From positions 248,001 through 312,000 of the forward strand of contig JAGVSM010002639.1 of assembly GCA_022494885.1 (NCBI GenBank): DNA of 64,000 nt, given 5' to 3'. Positions 1 to 10,109 of the stretch are shown in pieces. Source of the DNA: Micrasema longulum (Eukaryota; Arthropoda; Insecta; Trichoptera; Brachycentridae). How positions within the stretch are numbered: position 1 is the first letter of the stretch; each line of letters begins with the position of its first letter. The notes below the pieces were generated by a model. That model worked only from the letters and a program-made list of their open reading frames with translations. It was not told the origin of the DNA and ran no database searches. A program made the translations under genes and the position numbers.

Positions 1-529
1 AGTTGTGTTGCGTCTCTGTGTTGGCAGGCTTGTCACCTGGAGTTTGTTGTGTCCAGTGTTGCAAGTGACCATATATATATACCTAATCAAACTGTAATTT
101 TAATATTTTTAGTACCTACTTAATATTCATACAAAATAAATATCATTTTTTGATATCGGATATTTTTATATTTATATGAATATTAATATTATTTTGAACC
201 ATGGTTTTTAGTAAATGTTCGTACAGATCAAAAATACAGTTCTCTTTATGATATTCGTAGAACTAGAACTCTGAAAATAAATTATCACTTAGGGCTCTAT
301 TTTGGTACAACTTAATTTGTCAGTATGCGTCGGACTCCGAGTATAAACTCAAATTGGTACATGATTACAACGCAACACCAGGTTTACTACTATAGAAAAG
401 TTAGCTGTTACTAGATATTGTAATAAATATGGTAAAAGGATACCTCAATACATTATACCTAAAATATATTACATATAACAATATTAAAAATATTGAGGTT
501 ACGCCCAAGTGCACACATTGATATTTTAT
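1..529. other. AT-rich stretch with no recognised gene
   Basis: Nothing recognisable. The first 60 bases are richer in G and C than the rest and could be the edge of an exon or repeat lying outside the window, but there is no way to tell from here. Confidence 0.4.
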
Positions 530-960
530 TTTTTTTATTCATAAATTTCATAAAAAGTACAAGTTTTTGTAAAATTCTAAACATAACTACTTTTACACAT
601 ATAGTAAATGTTATCACTGTAAATCTCCAAAAAAAGAGACTAAATCTTGTTTTTGGAGAGTGACTTACACTGTTTTAGTTGTTTATTTATAAGAGTTTTT
701 ATAATTTTAAATACGAGTACATGAAATGAAAAATAAAAATATAGGATATAAAATGAAAAAAACACGAAACAACAATACATTCATACTAATTAAAATTTAA
801 TGTTGTTTTTACACGAGTTCAAAAAATGTCTTTAGATTAACTTTAAATATATTTATTGATATATTATTTTTAATAGTTTTTAGTTCATTAGGAAGATTAT
901 TATAATTTTTTACAACTTTGAAGACAAAGCTGTTTTGCCCATCTATATTATATATCCAGC
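530..960 (-). mobile_element. LINE 3' fragment, same family as 53450-54440
   Basis: Read on the minus strand this matches, block by block, the 3' part of the LINE at 53450-54440. Shared blocks include the paired stretch around 630-670 (CTCCAAAAAAAGAGA...GGAGAGTGACTTACACTG) and the stretch around 880-930 (GGAAGATTATTATAATTTTT). The coding part is too decayed to give an open frame. It is a 5'-truncated dead copy, as is usual for non-LTR retrotransposons. Confidence 0.6.
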
Positions 961-1920
961 ACATTTGCTAGGATGAAGCGTTCGGATTTGTTTACTACCT
1001 ACGGGACCCTGGTTAAGATGTTGCATTTTTCCTACCGTGGGTACCTATATTGTTCCGGCGTCAGAACAACGACTGAACCGACCGTGTGCACATATGATAT
1101 CTCATAATCTCACCGCGATCGCAAAAAGATATTTTGCCATTAATACGTATTAAATCTACTGTGTGTATAATTCGTGAAGTGCCCCTCCTTCCCGACAGCA
1201 AGGTAGGATCCGATCTTGACTGCCGCGACAGAAGTACCAGCAAAAAGGTGCCAGAACTCAGAATAAGGTAGGAATTGCAATCATTGTATTTAGAGTTCTG
1301 TAGCAAAGTGAACAAAGGATAACGCATCCCGCGATTCAGCAAGATGTTTGCTCAAATTATGGTAATTTGTTATTTATTTTAATGATAGTTTTAATTTTGA
1401 ATTGTAATAAAAAAATATATAATATGGTATGATATGTAATGTTTTTTAAATAAAATAATTATTAATTAAGGTTAAGTAAAAAAATATTTTTAAAAATGTA
1501 AAAATCCTCCTATGCGTAAACATTATTTTTGCCAAAATTATAGATTGGCGGTAATCCACGCCGACCGACGATTTGCTATTCACTACCCGTTCTCTCCTTG
1601 TTTCGTTATTTTGTTAAAAACCCTATTGAATTTGGCTTACTAAATTTTGGATCTTATCCCTCTTATATTTTAAGCTTCGGTGCTTTTATACGGGTTTATT
1701 TGACACCCTTTTTGAAACAAATGCATAGCTATAATATTTAGGTTCGAACGGTAAAGCTATTAACTTAAATATTCAATGAAGTTTTCTGGCTTTTAATTTT
1801 ATGATTTACAGACTTATTTCGCCCATGTTTTATTTTTATCAATGAATTGGTTAATTATATCATATTGTTGATATCCGTAATAAAATTAACTAAAAAAAAT
1901 CTAACTAATCAAAATTTCCA
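961..1920. other. Unassigned; a GC-richer patch at about 1000-1345
   Basis: The patch at 1000-1345 has several CpG-containing blocks and a 93-codon open frame on the minus strand (1061-1342). That frame has no recognisable motif, and the composition could equally be an old repeat or a regulatory or untranslated exon. The remainder is plain AT-rich sequence. Confidence 0.3.
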
Positions 1921-2335
1921 ACAATGTTTAAGTATGTCTTAATGCTAACTTGCAGACTGGCTGAATTTCGTCCCTAGGGAGTTGTTCATATTTAAATTTA
2001 TTTCAACTCAAATATTGTTGAATTTACTACTCGGTAAAAGAAAATATATAAAAATTGGAAAATTGTTTTCAGGCGTTGCCTAGTAGGTGATTTGGTTCAG
2101 CCGGATGAATCTCACACACGTGATAATCGTTTCAGCTCTTTTAGTTCACAAAAGTCAACAGATGAAAGAGTTGAGGAAATGTGGATGTTCAAACATGGGC
2201 AGAATGGTGAATGTTACACTGTGTGTAAAGTGGTAAACCAGCCAATGACAGGTCATAAGCCCTGTAAATGCCTAGACTTCCATATTCCTTTCTCAAAAAT
2301 GTTTTCCCTCTCTGTTGAAATAAATTTAAATTAAA
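1921..2335 (+). repeat. FB-P repeat, near full unit
   Basis: A near full-length unit of the dominant repeat of the window. The order of blocks is: CAATGTTT...AGTATGTC, the CCCTAGGGAG palindrome, AGGCGTTGCCTAGTAGGTGA, the GGTTTCAGCTCTTTTA-type block, GGGCAGAATGGTGAATGTTACA, CAGCCAATGACAGGTCATAAGCC, and TCTCTGTTGAAATAAATT at the end. An 80-codon open frame crosses it, but similar frames in other copies are broken, so it is not treated as a gene. Confidence 0.85.
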
Positions 2336-2640
2336 ATATAAATACGTTTTGTTTTTATATCACATTCCCCTTTGAGGCATGAGATTTGACGCTATTTGTT
2401 TAAACTCAAATTTATATAAACGATTTTAACTTTTGAATAACGTTTTTGCAGAAATTTTTATAAAGTGGTGTTCGTTTAGACAATTTAAAAATATTGGGAA
2501 TGAGCAAAGCCATTTACTTTAAACTTCCCATAATAAATAATCAATAAAATTTAACTTTTTTTAAAGGAAAAATAAAAATCGGCGCTCTTATGATTGACCC
2601 AAATATTTAATTTATAGGGGGCCATTTTTCATTGAGTTCC
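2336..2640. other. AT-rich stretch, nothing recognised
   Basis: No open frame, RNA or repeat unit that I can support. Confidence 0.4.
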
Positions 2641-2755
2641 AAATAATCAAATATAAAAAAATGGGAATCAAGTTGCAGTAGTGTGGAATTCGAATCATGG
2701 ACCTCTGATTCATGAGTCCGTGACACTAGCCACGGAACCACAAACCGATTCAAAC
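2641..2755 (-). repeat. SINE-B copy (tRNA-derived head)
   Basis: On the minus strand it reads GGTTTGTGGTTCCGTGGCTAG (A-box-like region), then a B-box-like GATTCGAATTCC, then a conserved tail CTTGATTCCCAT. The same head and tail order is seen at 5085, 13368, 25155, 46285 and 57640. It is not a functional tRNA because no acceptor stem can be formed. Confidence 0.7.
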
Positions 2756-3026
2756 TTCTAGCCCTCTTTTTTCGAGCCCTCTTCGAGCCCTCGAGATTCT
2801 ATTATTTTCTTTCTCTTTTTTTTTCATTCTTCTGTTTCTTCCATAGAATATTTTATAATAATAGAGACAAGGTTGTTAATATTTTTAAAGTTCGAGATTT
2901 GTGAAAACTAACTAATTTTTATATATCTTAAAATTTTTATGTTTTTTCACTTTGTATTTTTGAATTATTCAATTAAGTATTCACTGTTATTTGGAAAATT
3001 ATTTATTACTCTAATTTCTTAATATA

Positions 3027-3782
3027 CTGCCGTCATAAGAAAAAAGGATGCATCTAACATTTTTTTCGAAAATTAGTTAAATACATTTTCGGAATAAGGA
3101 AAAAAATACGCACCTACTGAAAATACATCTATCTTCCTAAAATAACAACAACCCTGTTATTTTCACTAATAAATGAGACTAAACTGCAAAAAGTTTTGAA
3201 GATTACTAAATATAAAAGGCTGTTCTGACTTAATAATTATTGAAAACAGATTAAAATACTTATTTTTACTTCTTTTCCGTTCTTAAAAACATCAGAAATG
3301 AATGTACCTACTCGTTTTCAGTTAAATTTAAGATCTGCTGGTAATTTCGAAGTTAATTGATTATAAAGTCGGTGTAACTAGCTTAAAAAACAGTAAATGG
3401 CCAGTAACGTCTATTTTATTTAGTTGAGTAGAATCAATTGGCATATTAACACTAAAAAAGAAAGACTTTGAGTTAATTACTAAATAAAAATAGCGTTTCT
3501 AGCTAGAAACGTTTTGTCATTGAAGTACAACATATTTTCTTGTATTTTTTTACTAAAAAGAAGATGGAAATGTTAATTTATAAATACACAACGTAAAATT
3601 CATTGAAATTAATATATATATTCTGTTAGGGCAAACCATAATACATACTGTCGCATAATAATATACTTAATTTTTGTAGCATTTTTCACATTGCGAATTT
3701 TTCAATCTCCGAGTTACAAAATATTTATTTTCTCCGTTTTTTATTTTATGGAGAAACGTCCTTCTTTCTTATGACGGCAGAG
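3027..3782. mobile_element. Non-autonomous DNA element with ~25-bp TIRs
   Basis: The left end CTGCCGTCATAAGAAAAAAG (from 3027) is the near-perfect reverse complement of the right end (3757-3780, CTTTCTTATGACGGCAG on the plus strand). TATA lies next to both ends (3023-3026 and 3783-3786), which suggests a TA-type target site. The roughly 755-bp interior has no transposase frame, so this would be a deletion derivative or MITE moved in trans. Superfamily cannot be fixed; Tc1/mariner-like is a guess from the TA. Confidence 0.6.
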
Positions 3783-4258
3783 TATAGTATGTAGAGTGAG
3801 TTTCTAGAAACCATATCTCAAGTCTCATTTCAATTATGTTTTTTTTATTTTTTCTATTGATTTCAATGATACTTTTATTTTGCATATTTGATTATGTATG
3901 AAATTTTGATAATTTATATTTTAATATTTATATGTGTTTTTTATTTTACATTGTCTTCTTTGGAATTTTTTCATGTATCATTTATACCTTGTTTTTCTGG
4001 ATTGTTATTCTATTGCATCACATGTCATTATAATCTAATCAATTAATTTTACTATGTATTTTTTATTGTTAATTATTATGGCTTCATATGGGCACAGCCG
4101 AAAAAGCCTTAGTAGGTTCATTAATATTTAAACTAGTGTAATTTTGAATGAATAATTGAATAAATATTACCAGCAATTCTAGTAGTTAGAAAGTTCAGTG
4201 GTTATTAAAAAAAAATGTCTACCAAACTAAGCCAATTTTTGAAAATTTATTTTTGTTT
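3783..4258. other. AT-rich stretch, nothing recognised
   Basis: Long T-rich runs and no supportable feature. Confidence 0.4.
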
Positions 4259-4560
4259 ATCGTATTATCAGCGCTATGATTTTTTTAAATTTTGCAATTT
4301 TGAAATTACTCCACCTGTGACGTCACAAGTTCTCTACTGTTATTTCTGCAGATTAGTGAATAAGCTTCCCGCAAACCAGAAATCTATCATAAAATTATAT
4401 CAACGGCTGATTCACAAGAACTCGAGACGTCATTAAAAGTACATAATTTTTATTATAATCATTTTTATTCAATTTTCACAAGAAACGCCACCATTCAATT
4501 AAATGCTCTTATTTTGACTGCGTGTAAGAAAACATTTTTTTTTATCCAGTTTCTCGTAAC
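4259..4560 (+). repeat. Dispersed repeat shared with 60088-60350
   Basis: The block ATGATTTTTTTAA followed by GTGACGTCACAAGTTCT, and later GCGTGTAAGAAAACATTTT, occurs in the same order and spacing at 60088-60350. The palindrome GTGACGTCAC lies in both copies. An apparent 73-codon frame (4215-4436) overlaps it and is not conserved in the other copy. Confidence 0.6.
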
Positions 4561-4590
4561 ACTAGATTTCCTCATTTAAAGTTAGTTTAA

Positions 4591-4628
4591 GTCTTGATGA
4601 TAAGGAAGTAACCTCGAAACCGGTTGAC
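4591..4628 (+). ncRNA. Hammerhead-ribozyme-like motif, degenerate
   Basis: Layout: GTC (helix I, 5' side), TTGATGA (core; canonical is CTGANGA), a short hairpin with AGG pairing to CCT, then GAAAC CGG TT, then GAC, which pairs with the first GTC. The order fits the hammerhead fold with cleavage expected after position 4625. One core base departs from the consensus (C to T). Same type as at 50888, 51760 and 56083. Confidence 0.5.
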
Positions 4629-4979
4629 GTATAACTCAAACGTTAAAGTAGTTTTTATAAATTTACAAGCAAAATGTGTAAAATTGAAATTGTTCAATAA
4701 ATATATATCGATCATCTTACCCCATCCGTACCAGATGAAAAATAGAGCACTACGTTGGAACAATCAAGCAGCGTCTCTCGATCACCTGTCACATGAAGAT
4801 AAGGGGATCAGTCTTACGCTTCGGGTACCCGTCCAGGAACAATAAAATATTGTAGTGTTAAGCCACCATTAACCCTGTCAGACATTGAACCAAGGAGCTT
4901 AAGCATGTTAGGCGAATACGCCTACTACTGCACTACAAGGCGCCTAACTGATTTTTCTCAGACTAATCTCTAACTGATT

Positions 4980-5055
4980 TTCAGTTTTAGGATTTTTACC
5001 TAAGAGTAGCCGTTGAAAATACTCATCCAGGGCTTAGGTTCTATTTCACACACAT
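4980..5055 (+). repeat. Short dispersed repeat shared with 20870-20960
   Basis: The block AGGATTTTTACCTAAGAGTA and the following GGCTTAGGTTCTAT match the reverse complement of 20870-20960 with scattered differences. It probably belongs to a larger unidentified repeat. Confidence 0.6.
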
Positions 5056-5084
5056 AAGTATTTTGTTTATTTTATGAGCCAGGT

Positions 5085-5185
5085 TGTGGTTCCATGGTGG
5101 TATTATGGACACACGAATCGAAGGTACGAGTTCGAAATCCCACTGTATCACAAATCGATTCCCATTTTCCTAGCACAATTTATTT
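5085..5185 (+). repeat. SINE-B copy
   Basis: tRNA-like head (GTGGTTCCATGGTGGTATTA and a B-box-like GAGTTCGAAATCC) followed by the family tail CGATTCCCATTTTCCTAGC. Truncated after the tail start. Confidence 0.65.
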
Positions 5186-6859
5186 ACGACTTTAAAAAAT
5201 GGTCTGAAATTAAAAAAAATTAGGTTAATAATAAGCAAAATGTTTTTTTTTTGCCATATAAATATGAAAAAAAAAGTATTTTTTATACGCTCGGATACAG
5301 AACGAAACAAATTAATATTAATAAAAATAAAACACTTCATTTTTAACCACTTATATTTTTTTTGTTTTACTAATCGGTTTCTGAGATACACATAGAAGCG
5401 ATAAATTATACCAAGAAAATGAAATTTTAGTCAGATGTTACTTTTTTTATTTTTACAATTATTGTAATTTTTATCAAACATTACATTACATACAAACATA
5501 ACATAAAATATAATTAAATAATCAAAAAACAATCTCACATAGTAATAACCTGTGTGTAAGTAGAAATGATTTTATTAGTTTCACGTTAAAGCACGTACAC
5601 AATAAACATACATAGTATAAATATTTTAATACAAGAAACAAAAAATAAACCTAAAATAACAGATGAAAAATCAATGTTTCCCAAAAAACAGTATCTTTAA
5701 TCAATTCTTCCAATTTTTTTCATGAAAACATTACTATCTAGAGACAGTGGATGGTGTTCAGAAAGGGTTGAACATATATTTTAATTTTACTAAAATTTAC
5801 ATAAACGGCATTTGAGTAGTAAAATGTTATTTAAAGTAATCTCAATATTATTGGTAATTTCTGTATTAAGAAAGATTGTGATACCATTATGTTTGAAATG
5901 TTCTAAATGCATAATATACCTCGGTAAATAGAAGGGAATGATTTCTTTTTGTCAATTATTAAAAAAAAAACTCTTGTATCATAAAATGTTGTGTTAGTTC
6001 ACATACTAAATTTACATCAATTCAGATTATTGAGTAACGTCGGCGTCGCGTCGGCACGTAAAGTATTTTCCAAACTACATATAAATAATAAATCCATTAC
6101 AAAAAATACGTTCGTTATTGTTTTACCAAAAATAGCTTACCTAAATAAAATACGGTGCCTGGCATAAAGTAAAACCTTTTATTTGGTAATAGTATTTTCA
6201 TATAAATATTTATCTTCATACTTAAAGCACGGGGTGTTTAACGCCCGAGCCGTATCTTGCTACCCGTTTTCGCTTTTGCTTCTACCACCGCACCGCCCCA
6301 TTCAAATCCAACCCGTTATGGCGTCTATTCATACAGATTTAGGGAATAACAAAGCTTTCAGACTTGTTTTATACGTACACTTGATAATAATCGCATTTAT
6401 CAAATCCCTTAAAACAACCCCCATACGACTGACTCTACTATTCACATGTCTTCAATCATCAAAACAATAAAAATAACAAAGGCATCATGTAATGCCGGGG
6501 GTTATTCAAAACTGCCATCATTATTTTGGAAAATATACGACTAAGTCATTACTACTTTACGAATATATTCATCAAGGGGAGACATATTGCGGTATATTTC
6601 TGAAATATATTCATTAAGGAAAGATCACATATTTAATACAACTTTTAACTAGAACAATGCGAAAGATATATTTAGATATTTTTGGTAATTCCTTACGGAA
6701 ATTCGAAAATAATTTATTATCTCTAGGTCTGTGGTACCATAATTTAAGAAAAAGTAATTTTTCCTAGGTTTTTTAAAAATTAATTATTTGTTTCATTTCT
6801 TCAATAACGTTTTATTTTTTTAAAAAATCGGTAAAACGTTTTAAAATTAATTATTTTTA
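5186..6859. other. Unassigned AT-rich stretch with a GC-rich patch at 6230-6345
   Basis: Mostly simple AT-rich DNA. The patch at 6230-6345 contains CpG and CCGCACCGCCCC-type sequence inside a 95-codon plus-strand frame (6183-6470) that resembles nothing I know. It could be an exon or promoter fragment; there is no splice or motif evidence. Confidence 0.3.
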
Positions 6860-7265
6860 ACAATGTTTGAGTATGTCCAAATGCTTGCAGACTGGCTGGA
6901 TTTTATCCTTAGGGAGTTGTTCATATTTAAATTTATTTCAACAAAGAGGGAAAACGAAAAAAAGGAGTATAAAAATTGGAAAATTGTTTTTAGGCGTTGC
7001 CTAGTAGGTGATTTGGTTCAGCCGGATGAATCTCAGCCGCGTGATAAAGGTTTCAGCTCTTTTACTTCACAAAAGTCAAAAGATGTAAGAGTTGAGGAAA
7101 TGTGGATGTTCAAACATGGGCAGAATGGTGAATGTTACACAGTGTGTAAAGTGGCCACTTAAACCAGCCAATGACAGGTCATAAGCCCTGTAAATGCCTA
7201 GATTTCCACATTCCCTTCTCAAAAAAGTTTTCCCTCTCTGTTGAAATAAATTCATATGTGAATTA
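6860..7265 (+). repeat. FB-P repeat, near full unit
   Basis: Starts CAATGTTTGAGTATGTCCAA and runs through all the family blocks to CTCTGTTGAAATAAATT. A 99-codon open frame (6863-7162) happens to span it, but the frame is broken in nearly all other copies. Confidence 0.85.
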
Positions 7266-7486
7266 TTTTTCTTTAAATTTATTTCAACAGAGAGGAAAAA
7301 CATATTTGAGAAGGGAATATGGAAGTCTAGGTATTTTCATTTCCTGAAAATGCCTAGACTTCCACATTCCCTTCTCAAAAATGTTTTCCCTCTCTGTTAA
7401 AATAAATTTAAAAACGAATAACTCCCCAGGGAGAAAATCCAGCCAGTCTGCAAGCATTTGGACATACTCAAACATTGTTGAATTAT
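7266..7486. repeat. FB-P foldback arms
   Basis: A hairpin made of the end block in reverse (TTTATTTCAACAGAGAGG) and then again forward (CCTCTCTGTTAAAATAAATT), with a short centre around 7335-7350. It is followed by the CTCCCCAGGGAG palindrome and a reverse copy of the unit start (CATTTGGACATACTCAAACA). Together with 6860-7265 this makes a composite of one direct and one inverted unit. Confidence 0.8.
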
Positions 7487-7489
7487 TTT

Positions 7490-7917
7490 TAAACCAAATA
7501 TCAGCATACTCAGCTTTTATACTTTATTATTCTTCTTATAAATTTACAGTTTGTAACACATTGCATGCTGTAAATAATTATAAAGAGAGACGGATCAAGA
7601 AATATTATAATTATGGATCTTGTATATTATGTTATATTATGTACATATGTCCAGTTATCTGTTATTGTTCCAAAATCAAAAATAAATACTACGTATGAAA
7701 AATCTACGCACGTCTAAAATAAAAAAAATAAAAAAATGATTAACAAAATAACAATTACATTATCTACTACATACACAGTTAGGTAATAGATTTCTCTGGA
7801 TCATGTCTAGTCTGCCTAACTAGGTACAACCTGTTTTAAGGCAGACATTTTTATGTAAAATAAACAATAATATTACTACCTACTAGTTAATTAACTAAAC
7901 AGTTAAACAATATTAAT
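7490..7917. other. AT-rich stretch, nothing recognised
   Basis: No supportable gene or repeat. Confidence 0.4.
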
Positions 7918-8640
7918 TAAACAATATTTTGAGTTTGTCCAAATTTTTATAGACAAAGACTGGATTCAACTCCCCGGGGAGCTGTTTACACTTACATATT
8001 ACAACAGAGATGAAGAACATTTAAGAGAAGGTAATTTAGAAGTCTAGGCATCTACAGGGCTTCTGATATTTAAAATGCGCATTTTATATTTGAACGCCTG
8101 AAAATGTTATAGGCAGAATGGTGAATATTACACAGTGTGTAAAGTGGCCACTTAAACCAGCCATTGACAGGTCATAAGCCCTGTAGATGCCTAGACTTCT
8201 AAATTACCTTCTCTTAAATGTTCTTCATCTCTGTTGTAATATGTTAGTGTAAACAGCTCCCCAGGGAGTTGAATCCAGTCCTTGTCTACAAAAATTTGGA
8301 CAGACTCAAAATATTGTTGATAAATTACCTGGTCCATGAAGAAGTATAGAAATTGAAAAAACAATATTTTCAGGCGTTGCCTAGTATGTAGGTGAAATAA
8401 TTTAATTAAATGAATTTCACCCGCATAAATAAAGGTTTCAGCTCTTTAACTTCACAAACATCAACAGATGAAAGAATTGAAGGAATATAGATGTACAAAT
8501 ATAGGCAGAATGGTGAATGCTACACAGTGTGTTAAGTGGCCACTTAAACCAGCCATTGACAGGTCATAAGCCCTGTAGATGCCTAGACTTTTAAATTACC
8601 TTCTCTTAAATGTTCTTCATCTCTGTTGTAATATGTTAAT
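7918..8640. repeat. FB-P compound copy: foldback plus a further unit
   Basis: The left arm (ATTTTGAGTTTGTCCAAATT, then ACTCCCCGGGGAGCTGTT, then TTACAACAGAGATGAAGAAC) is repeated in reverse complement at about 8165-8330, with a centre that includes the GGCAGAATGGTGAATATTAC block. A second, direct unit follows (8370-8640). It is the clearest example of the tandem-plus-inverted build of this family. No coding potential. Confidence 0.85.
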
Positions 8641-8877
8641 ATTAATCTATACTATTTATCATGTAGAAATGTTTTTGAGTAAATTTTCCGATTTTTTTCG
8701 ACCTAAACCCAGTAATCATTTTTTTACAAATTAATTAAATTGAATGCGGGTTACAGTTTTGCAATGCTTGGGTAACATATTGAATATTTGGGGCCCAGAA
8801 ACCTGAAATTTCTTTGCCTGTGTTTGTTGAATGTTTTCACGAAAGCATTAAAAATTTTCCGTCTCCTGGTATAATTT

Positions 8878-9103
8878 AGCCGATTTGCCTACTATAGAAG
8901 AGGTCTCGGGTTCGATTCCCGACATGGCCGATGTGAAATATTTATTTGAAAAATGATTTTACACTGGAATATTTTATTGTCCCTGGACTGGCGCGTACGA
9001 TCATCTTATTTCTTTTTACAAAAATTATCAAAATACGCTGCGGTTAGTGTACCAACGCAAAGCCCTATGCACCATTGGGTGTGGAAAGGGAACAAAAATA
9101 ATT
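8878..9103 (+). repeat. SINE-A copy, near full length
   Basis: tRNA-like head with a strong B box (GGGTTCGATTCCC) followed by the family body: GTCCCTGGACTGG, GATCATCTTATT, ATACGCTGCGGTTAGTGTAC and CACCATTGGGTGTGGAAAGG. It shares head and body with 20985, 25352 and 29940. Confidence 0.8.
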
Positions 9104-9184
9104 AAATGACGATACAGATTATTTTAAAAGTGACGACTTTTCTTGATTTAATTTATGTTAATAAACATTATTTTAAGCTGTCCT

Positions 9185-9365
9185 AATGTTTGTGATGAGG
9201 GTGGATTTCACTCACTTGGGAGTTATCAAAATTGAAATTGTATGAAACAGAGAGGGAAAAAAATAGAAAGTGTCTATGGAAATCAGAGATTTACAAAGCT
9301 TATGACCTGTTCTTGAATGCTTTAAGTGCCAACTTTACACACTGTGTAACATTCAGCAGCCAGCT
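9185..9365 (-). repeat. FB-P fragment
   Basis: Reverse-oriented FB-P unit: GAAACAGAGAGGGAAAAAAA, then CTTATGACCTG, then TTTACACACTGTGTAACATT. Diverged. Confidence 0.7.
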
Positions 9366-9379
9366 TGTAAGTAGCGTTA

Positions 9380-9723
9380 ACATCTATATTCATGTGGGTA
9401 CAGAAATTCCATTCATGACTTCAGTCAAAAACTTAGGTATTATCATTCATTAGCATTTTGGGTGGCACGATCAGGTTGACGAAGTTAGTCGTAAATTTTA
9501 TAGCAGTTTGCACTCACTTAAATGATTTCAGAATTTATTGCCAATTAATGTTAAGCAAAAATTAGTCCGTAGCTTACTTCTTCCACTCCTTGACTATGCG
9601 GATGTATACTATCCAGATGCTAACTCTAAATTACTTGATGTGTTAGAACGATTGACAAAATGGTCACCAAAATTGAAGCATTTGGGCAAATCATTTGAAG
9701 GCCAATATTTATTTTTTAAGTAA
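9380..9723 (+). pseudogene. LINE reverse-transcriptase C-terminal fragment (jockey/CR1-like)
   Basis: Conceptual translation gives VKNLGIII, a stop, then DQVDEVSRKFYSSLHSLK, a stop, then an open stretch with KLVRSLLLPLLDYADVYYPD. That series (YLG block, then LVxSLLLPxLDYAD) is the region after the catalytic domain in jockey- and CR1-type LINE proteins. At least two stop codons interrupt it and the end degenerates after the LERL motif, so it is a dead fragment. It directly follows an FB-P fragment. Confidence 0.75.
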
Positions 9724-9783
9724 TATGTTAACCAAAGCGTTTTATTGATATTTTTTAAAATCATTAACTACGGAGTTTTATTA

Positions 9784-10070
9784 ACATATAACAACAGAGA
9801 TGAAGAACATTTAAGAGATGGTAATATAGAAGTCTAGGGATTTACAGAGCTTTCAAATAAACAGATGTTCAAATAAGGGCAGAATGGTGAATGTTACACA
9901 GTGTGTAAAGTGGCCACTTAAAACAGTCAATGAAAGGTCATAAGCCTTGTAGATGTTTAGACTTCTATATTACCTTCTCTTAAATGTTCTTCATCTCTGT
10001 TGTAATATGTTAATATTAAAAGCTCCCCAGGGAGTTAAATCCAGTCCCTGTCTACAAAAAAAAACAAAAT
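9784..10070. repeat. FB-P palindromic copy with flanking 17-bp repeats
   Basis: A 287-bp FB-P copy: ACAACAGAGATGAAGAACAT on the left and its reverse complement at about 9990, then CTCCCCAGGGAG, ending in an A-rich run. It is bracketed by ACTACGGAGTTTTATTA (9767-9783) and ACTGTGGAGTTTTATTA (10071-10087), which differ at two positions and look like a target-site duplication. Confidence 0.75.
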
Positions 10071-10109
10071 ACTGTGGAGTTTTATTAAAAAAAAAAAACG
10101 AAAAATATA

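Noticed and set aside
6863..7162. 99-codon open frame (and the related 80-codon frame at 2092-2334) as a gene
   Set aside because: Both lie wholly inside FB-P repeat units. Most other units have stops or shifts in this frame, and it carries no recognisable domain.
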